A program made the translations under genes and the position numbers. 64,000 nt of DNA, from NCBI RefSeq assembly GCF_003259315.1, contig NZ_QLLT01000021.1, positions 1 to 64,000 of the forward strand. Reading direction: 5' to 3'. The number at the start of each line of letters is the position of its first letter. The first letter of the stretch is position 1. Below the pieces are notes generated by a model. That model saw nothing but the letters and a program-made list of their open reading frames with translations. It did not search any database and was not told the origin of the DNA. This DNA is from Kitasatospora sp. SolWspMP-SS2h (lineage in GTDB: Bacteria; Actinomycetota; Actinomycetes; Streptomycetales; Streptomycetaceae). Below are positions 30,047 through 40,310 of the stretch, piece by piece.

Positions 30047-30163
30047 TGTACTCTTCGGCGCGGAGTTTTCCACAGGCCGAGCCCGTCCGGGGCCGATTGT
30101 CGGTGGGACGCGCTAGCGTCGGTGACGATGAAGCGCACAGGACAGAACCCGAGGGTGGAAGCC

Positions 30164-31273
<1,110 letters not shown>

Positions 31274-31277
31274 TCCG

Positions 31278-32273
31278 TTGACACGCCACCAGCAGCACGA
31301 CCACCCGGCACCGGGTCCGTCCGAGGACGGGCCCGGTGCGGGCGTTCCCGGGGGCGCCGGCGACCACGGGAGCGGCGACGGCCCGCCGGACTGGTTCGCG
31401 GCCGTCGCGGGGGAAGAGGAGGAGCCGGCGCAGGGGTCGGACGGCCCGCCGGACTGGTTCGCGGCGGCGGCCGGGGAACCGGCCGCCCCGGTGGGGGAGT
31501 TGCCCGGGCTGGTGCGGGCGTCCGAGCTGCCCGGGGGCAGGCGGCGACGGCGCAGCGCGCTGGGGGAGCTGCCGGCCGCGGAGCCGGTGGCGGCGGAGCG
31601 GCCGCGGGCCCGGCGGCGCACCAAGGCCGAACGCGGCGAGAGCGGGCGCGGCGAGAGCGAACGCGCGGAGACCGGGGGCACGGAAGGCGGACGGACCGGC
31701 GGCGACGGGGAGTCGCGGTCGGGACGGCGCGGGCGGGCGCGGGCCGTCGAGCCGGTCGGCGATCCGGCGGACCGGGCCCGGGACATCTGCCTGCGGCTGC
31801 TCACCGGGGCCGCCAAGTCCCGCAAGCAGCTGGCCGACGCGCTGCGCCGCAAGGAGATCCCGGACGAGGTGGCCGAGCAGGTGCTGTCCCGGCTGGAGGA
31901 GGTCGGGCTGATCGACGACGCCGCCTTCGCCGAAGCCTGGGTGGAGTCCCGGCACGCGGTGCGCGGGCTGTCCCGGCGGGCGCTGGCCCAGGAGTTGCGG
32001 ACCAAGGGCGTCGCCGGGGAGGCCGCCGAGCGGGCCCTGCTCCAGGTGGACGCCGAGGACGAGTCGGAGGCCGCCCGGGCGCTGGTGGCCCGGAAGTTGC
32101 GCTCCACCGCCGGGCTGGAGCGGGACGTCCGGATCCGGCGGCTGGTCGGGGTGCTGGCCCGGCGAGGCTACGCCGAGGGCCTGGCGTTCCGGGTGGTCCG
32201 GGAGGCGCTGGACGCGGAAGGCGCCGACGGCGCGGAGGAGGGGGCGGAGGACTGGGCGGACGCGGACGACTGA
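31278..32273 (+). CDS. recX: Regulatory protein RecX with long N-terminal extension
   Basis: 331 residues, about twice the length of typical RecX (150-170). The RecX domain occupies about 160-320 (ARDICLRLLTGAAKSRKQLA, VLSRLEEVGLIDDAAFAEAW, GLSRRALAQELRTKGV). RecX caps and inhibits RecA filaments. The first 150 residues are acidic and low-complexity, with the block DGPPDWFAA occurring twice (about 34-42 and 55-63). The TTG start at 31278 lies 4 nt after the recA stop, so it is translationally coupled to recA. It could begin later; the extension is then not translated. Confidence 0.85.
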   Translation: MTRHQQHDHPAPGPSEDGPGAGVPGGAGDHGSGDGPPDWFAAVAGEEEEPAQGSDGPPDWFAAAAGEPAAPVGELPGLVRASELPGGRRRRRSALGELPAAEPVAAERPRARRRTKAERGESGRGESERAETGGTEGGRTGGDGESRSGRRGRARAVEPVGDPADRARDICLRLLTGAAKSRKQLADALRRKEIPDEVAEQVLSRLEEVGLIDDAAFAEAWVESRHAVRGLSRRALAQELRTKGVAGEAAERALLQVDAEDESEAARALVARKLRSTAGLERDVRIRRLVGVLARRGYAEGLAFRVVREALDAEGADGAEEGAEDWADADD

Positions 32274-32291
32274 CCACGGACGACTGACCAC
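32264..32291 (+). repeat. 14-bp tandem duplication spanning the recX stop
   Basis: GGACGACTGACCAC occurs twice back to back. The first copy contains the recX stop (TGA), the second a redundant stop in the same frame offset. It looks like a recent slippage or microduplication. Confidence 0.6.
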
Positions 32292-32375
32292 GGGCCCGGG
32301 ACGCGGAGCGAGAGGTGGTGCGGTGCGATGTGATGACTGGTGATCAGATCGCCGGAGCCAATTCTCGATCGCATC

Positions 32376-32404
32376 TTGACCGTTTCGTAACCTCCGCCTA
32401 GCCT
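32376..32404 (+). promoter_or_regulatory. HrdB-type promoter of rny
   Basis: TTGACC (32376-32381), a 17-nt spacer, TAGCCT (32399-32404): a good vegetative sigma promoter, the best in the window. Transcription would start near 32411, giving a leader of about 60 nt. Confidence 0.7.
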
Positions 32405-32473
32405 CACACTCAGTGGCAGGACGATCGCGGAGGTCGCCTCGGCGGTAGCGTGAGCAGGACGGGGAGTGGCCGG

Positions 32474-33877
32474 ATGGGCATCGCTCAGGGCACCGAAACG
32501 GGTTCCTCCCTGCTGCTGGCGGCCGGAGTGCTGATCGGCGCCCTGGTGCTGGTGCTGGCCGCCGGGTTCCTGATGCTCCGGCAGCGCCGGGCCGAACTCG
32601 ACCGCCGCGAGGAGCGGTTGACCTCCGAACTGCACCGCCTGCACGCGCACGAGGACGAACTCGCCGCCCGCGCCGCCGACGCCGAGCGGGTGCGCGACGA
32701 ACTCGCCGGCCAGGCCGTGGAGAACCGCCTGCTGCTGGAGCGCACCGCCGGGCTGACCGCCGCCCAGGCCCGCGAGGAGATCGTCCGGGCCGCCGAGTCG
32801 GAGGCCCGCCGGGAAGCCGCGCTGAGCGTCCGGGAGATCGAGCGGCGGGCGGTCACCGAGGGCGAGGGCCGGGCCCGGGAGATCATCGCCTCGTCCGTCC
32901 AGCGGCTGGCCGCCGAGCACACCGCCGACACCGTGGTCACCACCCTGCGGCTGCCCAGCGAGGACATGAAGGGCCGGGTGATCGGGCGCGAGGGCCGCAA
33001 CATCCGCGCCTTCGAGGCCGTCACCGGCGTCAACCTGATCGTCGACGACACCCCCGGCCTGGTCCAGCTCTCCTGCTTCGACCCGGTCCGCCGGGAGAGC
33101 GCCCGGCTCACCCTGGAGGCGCTGCTGGTCGACGGGCGGATCCACCCGGCGCGGATCGAGGAGGCGCACGAGCGCAGCCGGGCCGAGGTCGAGCGGCTCT
33201 GCGTCCGGGCCGGGGAGGACGCGCTGCTCACCGTCGGGATCGGCGCGAGCGGCGAGATGTCGCCCGAACTGGTCCGCACCCTGGGCACGTTGCGCTACCG
33301 CACCTCGTACGGGCAGAACGTGCTCGGGCACCTGGTGGAGTCCGCGCACCTGGCCGGGATGATGGCCGCGGAGCTCGGCGTCGACCCCGAGCAGGTGCGC
33401 CGGGCCGCGCTGCTGCACGACATCGGCAAGGCGCTCAGCCACCGGGTGCCGGGCAGCCACGCCGCGATCGGCGCGGAGTTCGCCCGGCGGCACGGTGAGG
33501 CGGAGGAGGTCGTGCACGCGATAGCGGCGCACCACGGCGAGATCGAGGCGAAGACCGTCGAGGCGGTGCTCACCCAGGCCGCCGACGCCTGCTCGGCCGG
33601 GCGGCCGGGCGCGCGCAAGGAGTCGGTGGAGGCGTACGTCCGCCGGCTGGAGCGGCTGGAGGAGATCGCCCGGGCGCACGAGGGCGTCACCAAGGTCTAC
33701 GCGATGCAGGCCGGCCGGGAGGTCCGGGTCATGGTGCAGCCGGAGGCGGTGGACGACCTGCGGGCGCAGGAGATCGCCAAGGAGGTCGCCCGGCAGGTCC
33801 GGGAGGAGCTGACCTACCCGGGGCAGATCCGGATCACGGTGGTGCGGGAGTCGCGGGCGACCGAGGTCGCCCGGTAG
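32474..33877 (+). CDS. rny: Ribonuclease Y (KH/HD endoribonuclease)
   Basis: 467 residues. An N-terminal membrane helix (about 10-35, LLLAAGVLIGALVLVLAAGF) is followed by a long coiled coil (about 38-150), a KH domain (about 155-220, PSEDMKGRVIGREGRNIRAFE) and an HD domain (about 280-375, LLHDIGKALSH with the HD pair; HHGEIEAKT). RNase Y initiates mRNA decay at the membrane. Streptomyces usually carry it just downstream of recX. ATG 32474 has GGGGAG 7 nt upstream; GTG 32450 is in frame without one. Confidence 0.92.
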   Translation: MGIAQGTETGSSLLLAAGVLIGALVLVLAAGFLMLRQRRAELDRREERLTSELHRLHAHEDELAARAADAERVRDELAGQAVENRLLLERTAGLTAAQAREEIVRAAESEARREAALSVREIERRAVTEGEGRAREIIASSVQRLAAEHTADTVVTTLRLPSEDMKGRVIGREGRNIRAFEAVTGVNLIVDDTPGLVQLSCFDPVRRESARLTLEALLVDGRIHPARIEEAHERSRAEVERLCVRAGEDALLTVGIGASGEMSPELVRTLGTLRYRTSYGQNVLGHLVESAHLAGMMAAELGVDPEQVRRAALLHDIGKALSHRVPGSHAAIGAEFARRHGEAEEVVHAIAAHHGEIEAKTVEAVLTQAADACSAGRPGARKESVEAYVRRLERLEEIARAHEGVTKVYAMQAGREVRVMVQPEAVDDLRAQEIAKEVARQVREELTYPGQIRITVVRESRATEVAR

Positions 33878-34054
33878 CGCACCCGGTGGGAGGGCGCGCT
33901 ACCGGCTCCGGGGCCGCGATCCTGTCGGCGCGGGAGGGGCCCGGTCGGGCGTGTGGTTCCCCGTGTGCCTGGGCGCGCCCGGCGGTGCTGCGCCACCGCC
34001 TGTGCGTCCCGCGGTCGAAGGCTGGGGCCGGCCCGCCGCCCCGTGGTCGACCGA

Positions 34055-34089
34055 CCGGCCCGCCGCGCGAGGAGCGCGCGGCGGGCCGG
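34055..34089. terminator. Bidirectional terminator hairpin between convergent genes
   Basis: CCGGCCCGCCGCGCG and CGCGCGGCGGGCCGG form a perfect 15-bp stem with loop AGGAG. It lies between rny (ends 33877) and the convergent secreted-protein gene (ends 34158), about midway in a 280-bp gene-free stretch that otherwise shows nothing. Confidence 0.65.
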
Positions 34090-34157
34090 CACCGGCACGT
34101 GGGGAGGGCTGCTCCCCGTCCTGGACAGCGCCGGAGGAGCGATGCCGTGGCGCGCGG

Positions 34158-36869
34158 TCAGCGGCCGGCCACGACGAGCGGACCGATGCCCACGTTCGTG
34201 ACGAACGGGGAGAGCGGTCCGGCGGCGTCGGCGGTGTCGATCCGGGCGGCGGCGCTCCACCGGCCGGCGGTGTAGTCGCCGTTGACGGTCAGGACGGAGT
34301 TCTGGCTCGTCACGCCGAACACCCGCAGGCTGTTGCCGGTGGAGGCGACGGCCACTTGCCGGACGCCGGGCAGCCCGCTCACCGCCGAGACGTCGCCCCA
34401 GCGGCTCCACCGGCCGGCGGCGTAGTCACCGGTCGCTTCGAAGACCCGGCCGTCCGAGGTCCGCGCGACCACGTGGAACTTGGAGCCCGGGGTGGTGGCC
34501 GCGGCCACCTGCGCCACGGTGCCCGGCGAACCGATCGCCGCCGTCAGGTCGCCTCCGGTCCACCGGCCCGCGTTGTAGTCGCCGTCGGCGATCCGGATCC
34601 GGCCGTCCGAGCCCAGCACCGCGACGTGCAGCACCCTGCCGATAGAGGAGGCCGCCACGTCGGTCGCGTCGGCGGGGAACCCGAGCGCCCCGGTCACGTC
34701 GGCCCACGGCTGCCAGCGCCCGTTCCTGGGGTACGTCTCGTACACCCGGCCGTTCGCGACCGCCAGCAGGTGGGTCTCGTTGCCGATCGCCGTCGCGGTC
34801 AGCCGGCTGATGCCCGGCAGCGGGCCCGTGCCGATCTGCTCACGCCACTGGTCCCACGTCCCCAGCGCCGTGGGGCCCCATGCCTGGTTGAGAAAGCGCA
34901 TGTTGCCGTACACCTTGCCGTCCACCACCGCGTAGGCGTGCAGGTTGTCGTCCTCCTGCAGCACCGACGCGGCTGCCGCGACCGTCCCGGGCAGTCCCGC
35001 GCTGGACGGCAGGGGCAGGAACGGCGACCAGCGGCCCGTGGTGTAGTTGGCACCCGCGTTGATCAGGCTGCCGTCGGCGCGCTGGGTGAGCAGTTGCACC
35101 CGCTCGCCCGGGGCAATCGACTTCGCGTACGCGTCGTTGTCGACCTGGATGCCGGAATCCTGGGTGGTCACCGTCCGTTTGCCCTGGTCGAAGGCGGTCA
35201 CTCGGACCTGGTACCGGCCCGGGGCGCTGTACTGGTGGGTGAGGGCCACCCCGTTGTTCGGCGGCAGCGACGCGGGCAGCGAGCCGTCACCGAAGTCGAC
35301 CGACACCGCGGAGACGACGTAGGGCGACGTCGCGAAGGGCGTCACCTTGATGGAGAGGGTGCTCTGGTCGAGCTGGTAGGAGAAGCCCGCCTGCAGCTCC
35401 GCCGGGGCGTTGACCACCACGGACTTCTGCTCCGAGTACAGTCGCCCGCCCTGGGCGTCGGTCACGATGACGCGGACCCAGTAGGTGCCGGGAGCGGTGT
35501 AGGTGTGCGTGGCGGCCGGAGCGGTCGCGTGCTGGGTCGTGCCGTCGCCGAAGTCGTAGTAGTAGTCGGCCTGCTTGACGCCCCAGGCGTTGTACGGCGC
35601 GGCGGTGGCCTTGACGGTGAACGGGGCCGGACCCTGCAGTGTCGGCACGTCGGCGGTCACGTCCAGGGTCAACCCCCGCTGACCGCTGACTTCGTACGCG
35701 CCCCGGTCCCGTATCCCGCCCTTCGGCGCGGTGTTGGCGATGTCCGGGTCGTCACCGGGCCCCACCCCGAGCAGGTCGGGTTCGACGCCGGGTGCGTCGG
35801 GGTCGGCCGAGTCGATCGCCGCGGCGGCCGACTCCGACAGCTGGCCTTTCGAGGAGAAGATGTAGGGGACGAGCGAGCTGTCCAGGGCGACGTCGTGCCC
35901 GGCCTGACCGGTGGCGGCGGTGAAGGCCGCTGCGCTCGGGTACGTCTGGCCGCCCCAGGCGTACCCGGAGCCGTTCGGCCGTCGGTGGAGCAGGTTGTAG
36001 TCGACCTTCGAACCGCTCACCGAACCGGCCGAGACGGAGACCTCCACCCCGCTCTGGGCGGCCGGGTCGGTCGGGCAGGCCGAGGGGAGGGTGCCGTCGC
36101 TGATCACGTTGTTCTCGATCAGCGCGCCGGGCGACGCGCCGTCGAGGTGGACGCTCTCCCCGCAGGAGGCCACGATGGTGTTGTAGGTGACCGCCGTGTT
36201 CGGCGCGTCGGTGGCGGTGACGCCCACGGTGCTGGTGTAGCTGATGTCGTTCCCGGTGATCAGGGTGTCGTGGGTGCCCGCCCCGAGGTCGATCCCGCCG
36301 GAACCGATCGTGTTCCGGCTCACCGTCACCTGCCTGGTGTCGCCGGCGGTCCGGACGGACAGCCCGCCCACCGAGAACCGGTTCTGGTCGAGGGTGATCC
36401 GGGAGGAGTCGGAGACCACCACCGCCGGGAGCGGGACGGTTCCCCGGAACCCGCCCTGGACACCGAACCCCCGGATCGCCACGTCGTGCACGCCGGCCAG
36501 CACGAACGCGCCCTCGGTCGGCGACGGCATCGCCACGGCGGGCCGGATGCCCGTGACGGGCTCGTACGTCAGCCCCAGGAACGTGATCGGCTGCTCGGGC
36601 GTCCCGGAGCGGGTGAGCTTCACCGACTCGACGTACGGGCCCGACCCCGGGCCGACCTTGACGGTCTGACCGGGTACCACCACCGCTGCGGCGGCCGAGA
36701 TGGTGCAGAACGGGTGGGCCTCGGTGCCGCCGTCGGTCTGCGAGCAGCCGGACACGTGGTTCACGTAGAGGACGTCCCCGGTGGTCGCGGCCGAGGACTG
36801 GACCGCCGGGAAGGCGAGGACGGACGTCGCCGCGGCGACGAGGAGGGCAGCGGACTGGCGCAGACGCAC
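34158..36869 (-). CDS. Secreted right-handed beta-helix / PKD / propeller-repeat protein
   Basis: 903 residues. A signal peptide (about 1-28, LRQSAALLVAAATSVLAFPA) is followed by a parallel beta-helix region (about 30-390; rungs such as NTIGSGGIDLG and NNVISDGTL, with PbH1-like GNDISYTST). Two PKD-type Ig folds follow (YDFGDGTTQH and VDFGDGSLPA, about 415-490 and 500-590). The C-terminus has about six repeats with a GRWxxW pattern (about 600-880), probably a beta-propeller of tectonin type. It looks like a surface or extracellular polysaccharide-binding or -cleaving protein; no catalytic residues can be named. Start is GTG 36869 with GGAGTCAATTC upstream. Confidence 0.75.
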   Translation of the reverse strand: MRLRQSAALLVAAATSVLAFPAVQSSAATTGDVLYVNHVSGCSQTDGGTEAHPFCTISAAAAVVVPGQTVKVGPGSGPYVESVKLTRSGTPEQPITFLGLTYEPVTGIRPAVAMPSPTEGAFVLAGVHDVAIRGFGVQGGFRGTVPLPAVVVSDSSRITLDQNRFSVGGLSVRTAGDTRQVTVSRNTIGSGGIDLGAGTHDTLITGNDISYTSTVGVTATDAPNTAVTYNTIVASCGESVHLDGASPGALIENNVISDGTLPSACPTDPAAQSGVEVSVSAGSVSGSKVDYNLLHRRPNGSGYAWGGQTYPSAAAFTAATGQAGHDVALDSSLVPYIFSSKGQLSESAAAAIDSADPDAPGVEPDLLGVGPGDDPDIANTAPKGGIRDRGAYEVSGQRGLTLDVTADVPTLQGPAPFTVKATAAPYNAWGVKQADYYYDFGDGTTQHATAPAATHTYTAPGTYWVRVIVTDAQGGRLYSEQKSVVVNAPAELQAGFSYQLDQSTLSIKVTPFATSPYVVSAVSVDFGDGSLPASLPPNNGVALTHQYSAPGRYQVRVTAFDQGKRTVTTQDSGIQVDNDAYAKSIAPGERVQLLTQRADGSLINAGANYTTGRWSPFLPLPSSAGLPGTVAAAASVLQEDDNLHAYAVVDGKVYGNMRFLNQAWGPTALGTWDQWREQIGTGPLPGISRLTATAIGNETHLLAVANGRVYETYPRNGRWQPWADVTGALGFPADATDVAASSIGRVLHVAVLGSDGRIRIADGDYNAGRWTGGDLTAAIGSPGTVAQVAAATTPGSKFHVVARTSDGRVFEATGDYAAGRWSRWGDVSAVSGLPGVRQVAVASTGNSLRVFGVTSQNSVLTVNGDYTAGRWSAAARIDTADAAGPLSPFVTNVGIGPLVVAGR

Positions 36870-37014
36870 GAATTGACTCCGGGAAGGGGAACACAACGTC
36901 AAAAGCGGCCAAGCTTCCCACTCGAACGTCCTTGCGGTCCACCTGATTCGGGTGGCGCACGGCATGCCCGCAGGTGGTGCCGTCCCCGTGCCGGCGGGCT
37001 TCCCCGGGGCGGGG

Positions 37015-38688
37015 CTAACCCTTCGCTTCCTGCTGCTCCAGGCCCGGCTTGGGGGTGAGCGGGGCGGCCAGGGCGTGCAGGGTCTCGGGCTGGAGGCCGG
37101 GGGTGGTGCCCAGCAGGTGGCCGTCGGGGCGGATCAGCAGGACGGTGTGCGGGGCGGCGCCGGGGTAGCCGTCGGTGACCAGGACCTCGGTGGGGACGGG
37201 GAGGGCGGCGGCGAGTTCGGCCAGGCGGGGCATCAGGCCGGCGCCGAGCCAGTGCTCGGCGGACCAGACGGTGGTGCCGGGGGCGACCAGGACCAGCAGG
37301 AACGGGCCGCCGAGGCGGGCCCGGAGGGTGTCCGCGGCGCCGTCGGCGGTGACCACCGGGAGGTCGGGGACCAGGACGCCGGGGGCGGTGGCCGGGAGCT
37401 GCTCGGTGAGCGCGGTGCCGCGGCCGGCGCCGCGCTGCTCGGGGACGCGGGGGGCGACGCCGGAGGGCGCGGCCGGGTAGGCGGGGGCGCCGCCGAAGCG
37501 GCCGGTGCCGAGCTGGCCGTCGGCGAGCAGCGGGGCGTGCTTGCGGAAGGAGCCGGAGACTAGCGCCCGCCGGGTCTCGGCCCAGCCGCGCAGCGGCCGC
37601 AGCAGCGGCATGCTCTGGTCGACGGCGCGCAGCCGGGCGCCGACCGCGCCGCGGCGCTCGGCCTCGTAGCCGTCCAGCAGGGCGCGGTCGGCGCGCTCGG
37701 TGCCGGGGGGCAGGTGCCGGGCGAGGGCGAGCCGCCAGGCGAGGTTGTCGGCGTCGCGCAGGCCGTCGACGAGGTTCTGCATGCCGAGGGCGCCGTGCAG
37801 GTGGGCGGCGTCGCCGGCGAGGAAGCAGCGGCCGGTGCGGAACCGGCCGGCCAGCCGCTGCTGGTAGGTGTGGTCGGCGGCGGCCAGCAGCTGGTGGGGC
37901 GGGAGTTCGCCGCACCAGCCGGTGAGCGCGGCGGTGACCCGGGTGAGCAGGGTGTCGCCGGTGACGATGCCGGGCCAGGTGGCGTGCGGGTCGACCGGCT
38001 CGGTGGGCTGGGGGCGGCCGGGGGGCAGCCGCCAGTCGAGCCGCCACAGGCCGTCGGGCAGCGGGCGGGCGGAGGCCTCGCGGTCGCCGCGCCACGGGGG
38101 TTCGCGGTGCAGTCGGGCCTCGCCGGGGAAGGGCAGGTCGACCCGGACGGTGGCGACGGCGTGCCGGTCGACGGCGGGCCGGCCGGGGAAGCGGACCTTG
38201 AGCAGCTTGCGGACGGTGGAGCGGGCGCCGTCGCAGCCGACCAGGTGGCTGCCGCGCCACCAGGCGTCCTCCCCGGCGGAGGCGGTGCGGACCGCCACCC
38301 CGTCGCGGTCCTGGGCGAGTTCGACCACCCGGTGGCGCGGCAGCAGGTGGATCAGCGGGGTGGCGGCGACGGCGTCGCGCAGGCCGCGCTGGAGGCGGTG
38401 CTGGGCGAGGTGCAGGACGGGTTCGGCGTCCAGCGGCAGGCGCAGCACCTCGGCGCGGCGGCGCCAGACGGTGAAGGCGTCCCAGCGGGCGGCGTCGGAG
38501 ACCACCCGGGTGTAGCCGATCCGGGCCAGGAAGGCGGTGGTGTCACCGCCGAGCACGACGGTGCGGGGGCTCTCCGGGCTCACGCCGGCACCCTCGTCCA
38601 GGACGGTGCTGGGCACGTCGTTGCGGGCCAGGGCGAGGGCCAGGGCGAGACCGACCGGCCCGGCCCCGACGATGATCACCGCGTCCAT
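37015..38688 (-). CDS. FAD-dependent aromatic-ring monooxygenase
   Basis: 557 residues of the PheA/TfdB (PHBH-like) flavin hydroxylase group. FAD fingerprint IIVGAGPVGLALA (about 5-17), a DG-type motif LVGCDGARSTVR (about 150-161) and GRCFLAGDAAHLHGALGMQN (about 270-290). In the usual GD(A)AHxxxP motif the proline is replaced by A. The C-terminus has a thioredoxin-like domain (FLLVLVAPGTTVWSAEHWL), as in phenol hydroxylase-type enzymes. No polyketide genes are nearby, so the substrate is unknown. ATG at 38688. It sits downstream of gluD with 107 bp between, on the same strand. Confidence 0.85.
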   Translation of the reverse strand: MDAVIIVGAGPVGLALALALARNDVPSTVLDEGAGVSPESPRTVVLGGDTTAFLARIGYTRVVSDAARWDAFTVWRRRAEVLRLPLDAEPVLHLAQHRLQRGLRDAVAATPLIHLLPRHRVVELAQDRDGVAVRTASAGEDAWWRGSHLVGCDGARSTVRKLLKVRFPGRPAVDRHAVATVRVDLPFPGEARLHREPPWRGDREASARPLPDGLWRLDWRLPPGRPQPTEPVDPHATWPGIVTGDTLLTRVTAALTGWCGELPPHQLLAAADHTYQQRLAGRFRTGRCFLAGDAAHLHGALGMQNLVDGLRDADNLAWRLALARHLPPGTERADRALLDGYEAERRGAVGARLRAVDQSMPLLRPLRGWAETRRALVSGSFRKHAPLLADGQLGTGRFGGAPAYPAAPSGVAPRVPEQRGAGRGTALTEQLPATAPGVLVPDLPVVTADGAADTLRARLGGPFLLVLVAPGTTVWSAEHWLGAGLMPRLAELAAALPVPTEVLVTDGYPGAAPHTVLLIRPDGHLLGTTPGLQPETLHALAAPLTPKPGLEQQEAKG

Positions 38689-38795
38689 GCCGGGGCCTTC
38701 GGGCGGGCGGCCGCGGCCGCCGGTGCGTCATATGCCGGGTGAGAGGTCCCAGGTGGTGTCACGAAGAGCAATGCAACAGATCACCTGGGTGTCCG

Positions 38796-39623
38796 TCAAG
38801 CAGCGGACGTGCCGCGGGGCTTCGCGCCGCGACGGCCGCGGGACTCGATCCAGCGGGCCAGGCCGCCGAGGGCGAGGCACATGGCGATGTAGATCGGGGT
38901 GATCACCAGGACGACCGGGATGTACGGGTAGCCGTCGGAGTTGGAGGCGATCAGCTTGCCCACGTACAGCAGCTCGGGGTACGTGATGATGTAGCCGAGC
39001 GAGGTGTCCTTGAGGGTGACGACCAGCTGGCCGATGATCGCGGGCAGCATGGTCCGGACCGCCTGCGGGACGAGCACCAGGCTCATCACCTGGGTCTTGC
39101 GCAGGCCCAGAGCGTGGGCCGCCTCGGACTGGCCGCGCGGGACGGCGTTGATGCCGGAGCGGATGATCTCGGCCTGCACGGCGCCGTTGTAGAGGACCAG
39201 GCCGATGACCAGGCCCCACATCGGCTGGGCGGTGAACACCGCCTGGTAGAGCGCGAAGATCATGATCACCAGCGGCATGGCCCGGAAGAACTGGACCACC
39301 GCCGTGCACACCGCCCGCACCGGGCGGTGGTCGGACAGCCGCCCGACCGCGAGCAGGGAGCCGAGCACCAGCGAGCCGGCCGCGGCCAGGCCGAAGGCCT
39401 TCAGGGTGGCCAGGACGCCGTCGATGATGCGCTGCTGGACGGCGGTGTACTGGAAGGAGTCCCACAGCGAGCCGTCGAACTGGCCCTGGTCGGCCAGGGT
39501 GGAGACGACCCACCAGAGCAGGGCGGCGATGCCGAGCGCGCCGAGCGCGCCGAGCAGCAGGTAGCGCCGCCGGGCCCGCGGGCCGGGGACGTCGTACAGG
39601 ACGGAGGAGGTGCGGGCGCTCAT
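38796..39623 (-). CDS. gluD: Glutamate ABC transporter permease GluD
   Basis: 275 residues with a His/Glu/Gln-type permease (HisM) domain: five to six helices and the EAA loop region EAAHALGLRKTQVMSLVLVP, which contacts the ATPase GluA. It starts at 39623 and overlaps gluC by 4 bp (ATGA). The gene completes the polar amino acid importer GluABCD. Confidence 0.93.
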   Translation of the reverse strand: MSARTSSVLYDVPGPRARRRYLLLGALGALGIAALLWWVVSTLADQGQFDGSLWDSFQYTAVQQRIIDGVLATLKAFGLAAAGSLVLGSLLAVGRLSDHRPVRAVCTAVVQFFRAMPLVIMIFALYQAVFTAQPMWGLVIGLVLYNGAVQAEIIRSGINAVPRGQSEAAHALGLRKTQVMSLVLVPQAVRTMLPAIIGQLVVTLKDTSLGYIITYPELLYVGKLIASNSDGYPYIPVVLVITPIYIAMCLALGGLARWIESRGRRGAKPRGTSAA

Positions 39624-40270
39624 CGGGCCACCGCCGTGCGCCGCTCCAGGGCGGAGACGACCGTGCCGACCGCGAAGCTGATCACCAGGTAGGCCAGGGC
39701 CACCCAGAAGAAGATGGCGAAGATGGCGTACCCCTTCTCGGTCAGGGTCTTCTGCACGCTGAACAGCTCGAACACGTTGAAGGCGCCGGCGATGGCCGAG
39801 TTGCGGGGCAGCGCGATGAACACCGAGCCCATCGGCGCGATCACCGCCCGGGCCGCCTGCGGCAGCACCACCAGGCCGAGGGTCTGGCCGAAGCCCATGC
39901 CCAGCGAGCGGGCGGCCTCGGCCTGGCCCAGCGGCACCGTGTTGATGCCCGCGCGCAGCACCTCGCAGACGAAGCTGCCGGTGTAGACGCTGAGCGCGGC
40001 CACGGCGGCGGTGAAGCTGCTGATGTGCACGTCCAGCCGCGGCAGCACGAAGGTCACCGCGAAGAACAGCAGGGTCAGCGGGGTGTTGCGGAAGATCGTC
40101 ACCCAGGTGCCGCCGAAGGCCCGCAGCACCGGGACCGGCGAGACGCGGAAGGCCGCCAGCATGAAGCCCAGCAGCAGGGCGAACAGGGCACTGAGCGCGC
40201 TCAGTTCGAGCGTTCCCAGGAACCCGCGGACGAACAGCGAGAAGTTGCCGTCCTCGAACGGTATGCCCAT
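39620..40270 (-). CDS. gluC: Glutamate ABC transporter permease GluC
   Basis: 216 residues, His/Glu/Gln-type permease with an EAA loop (EAARSLGMGFGQTLGLVVLP). The GFxxAxxR-type leading helices match HisQ/GlnP-like subunits. It pairs with GluD as the heterodimeric channel. It overlaps gluD by 4 bp, and gluB lies 40 bp upstream, indicating a gluA-gluB-gluC-gluD operon. Confidence 0.93.
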   Translation of the reverse strand: MGIPFEDGNFSLFVRGFLGTLELSALSALFALLLGFMLAAFRVSPVPVLRAFGGTWVTIFRNTPLTLLFFAVTFVLPRLDVHISSFTAAVAALSVYTGSFVCEVLRAGINTVPLGQAEAARSLGMGFGQTLGLVVLPQAARAVIAPMGSVFIALPRNSAIAGAFNVFELFSVQKTLTEKGYAIFAIFFWVALAYLVISFAVGTVVSALERRTAVAR

Positions 40271-40310
40271 GCCGGCGGCCCTCCTTTCTCGGTATCGGTC
40301 GGGTCGGGCG

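Noticed and set aside
30064..30072. TTTTCCACA, one base from a DnaA box, near the recA leader
   Set aside because: A single imperfect site; a random match is likely.
34055..34089. Hairpin as an attachment-site core
   Set aside because: No integrase gene or flanking direct repeat; a terminator role explains it.
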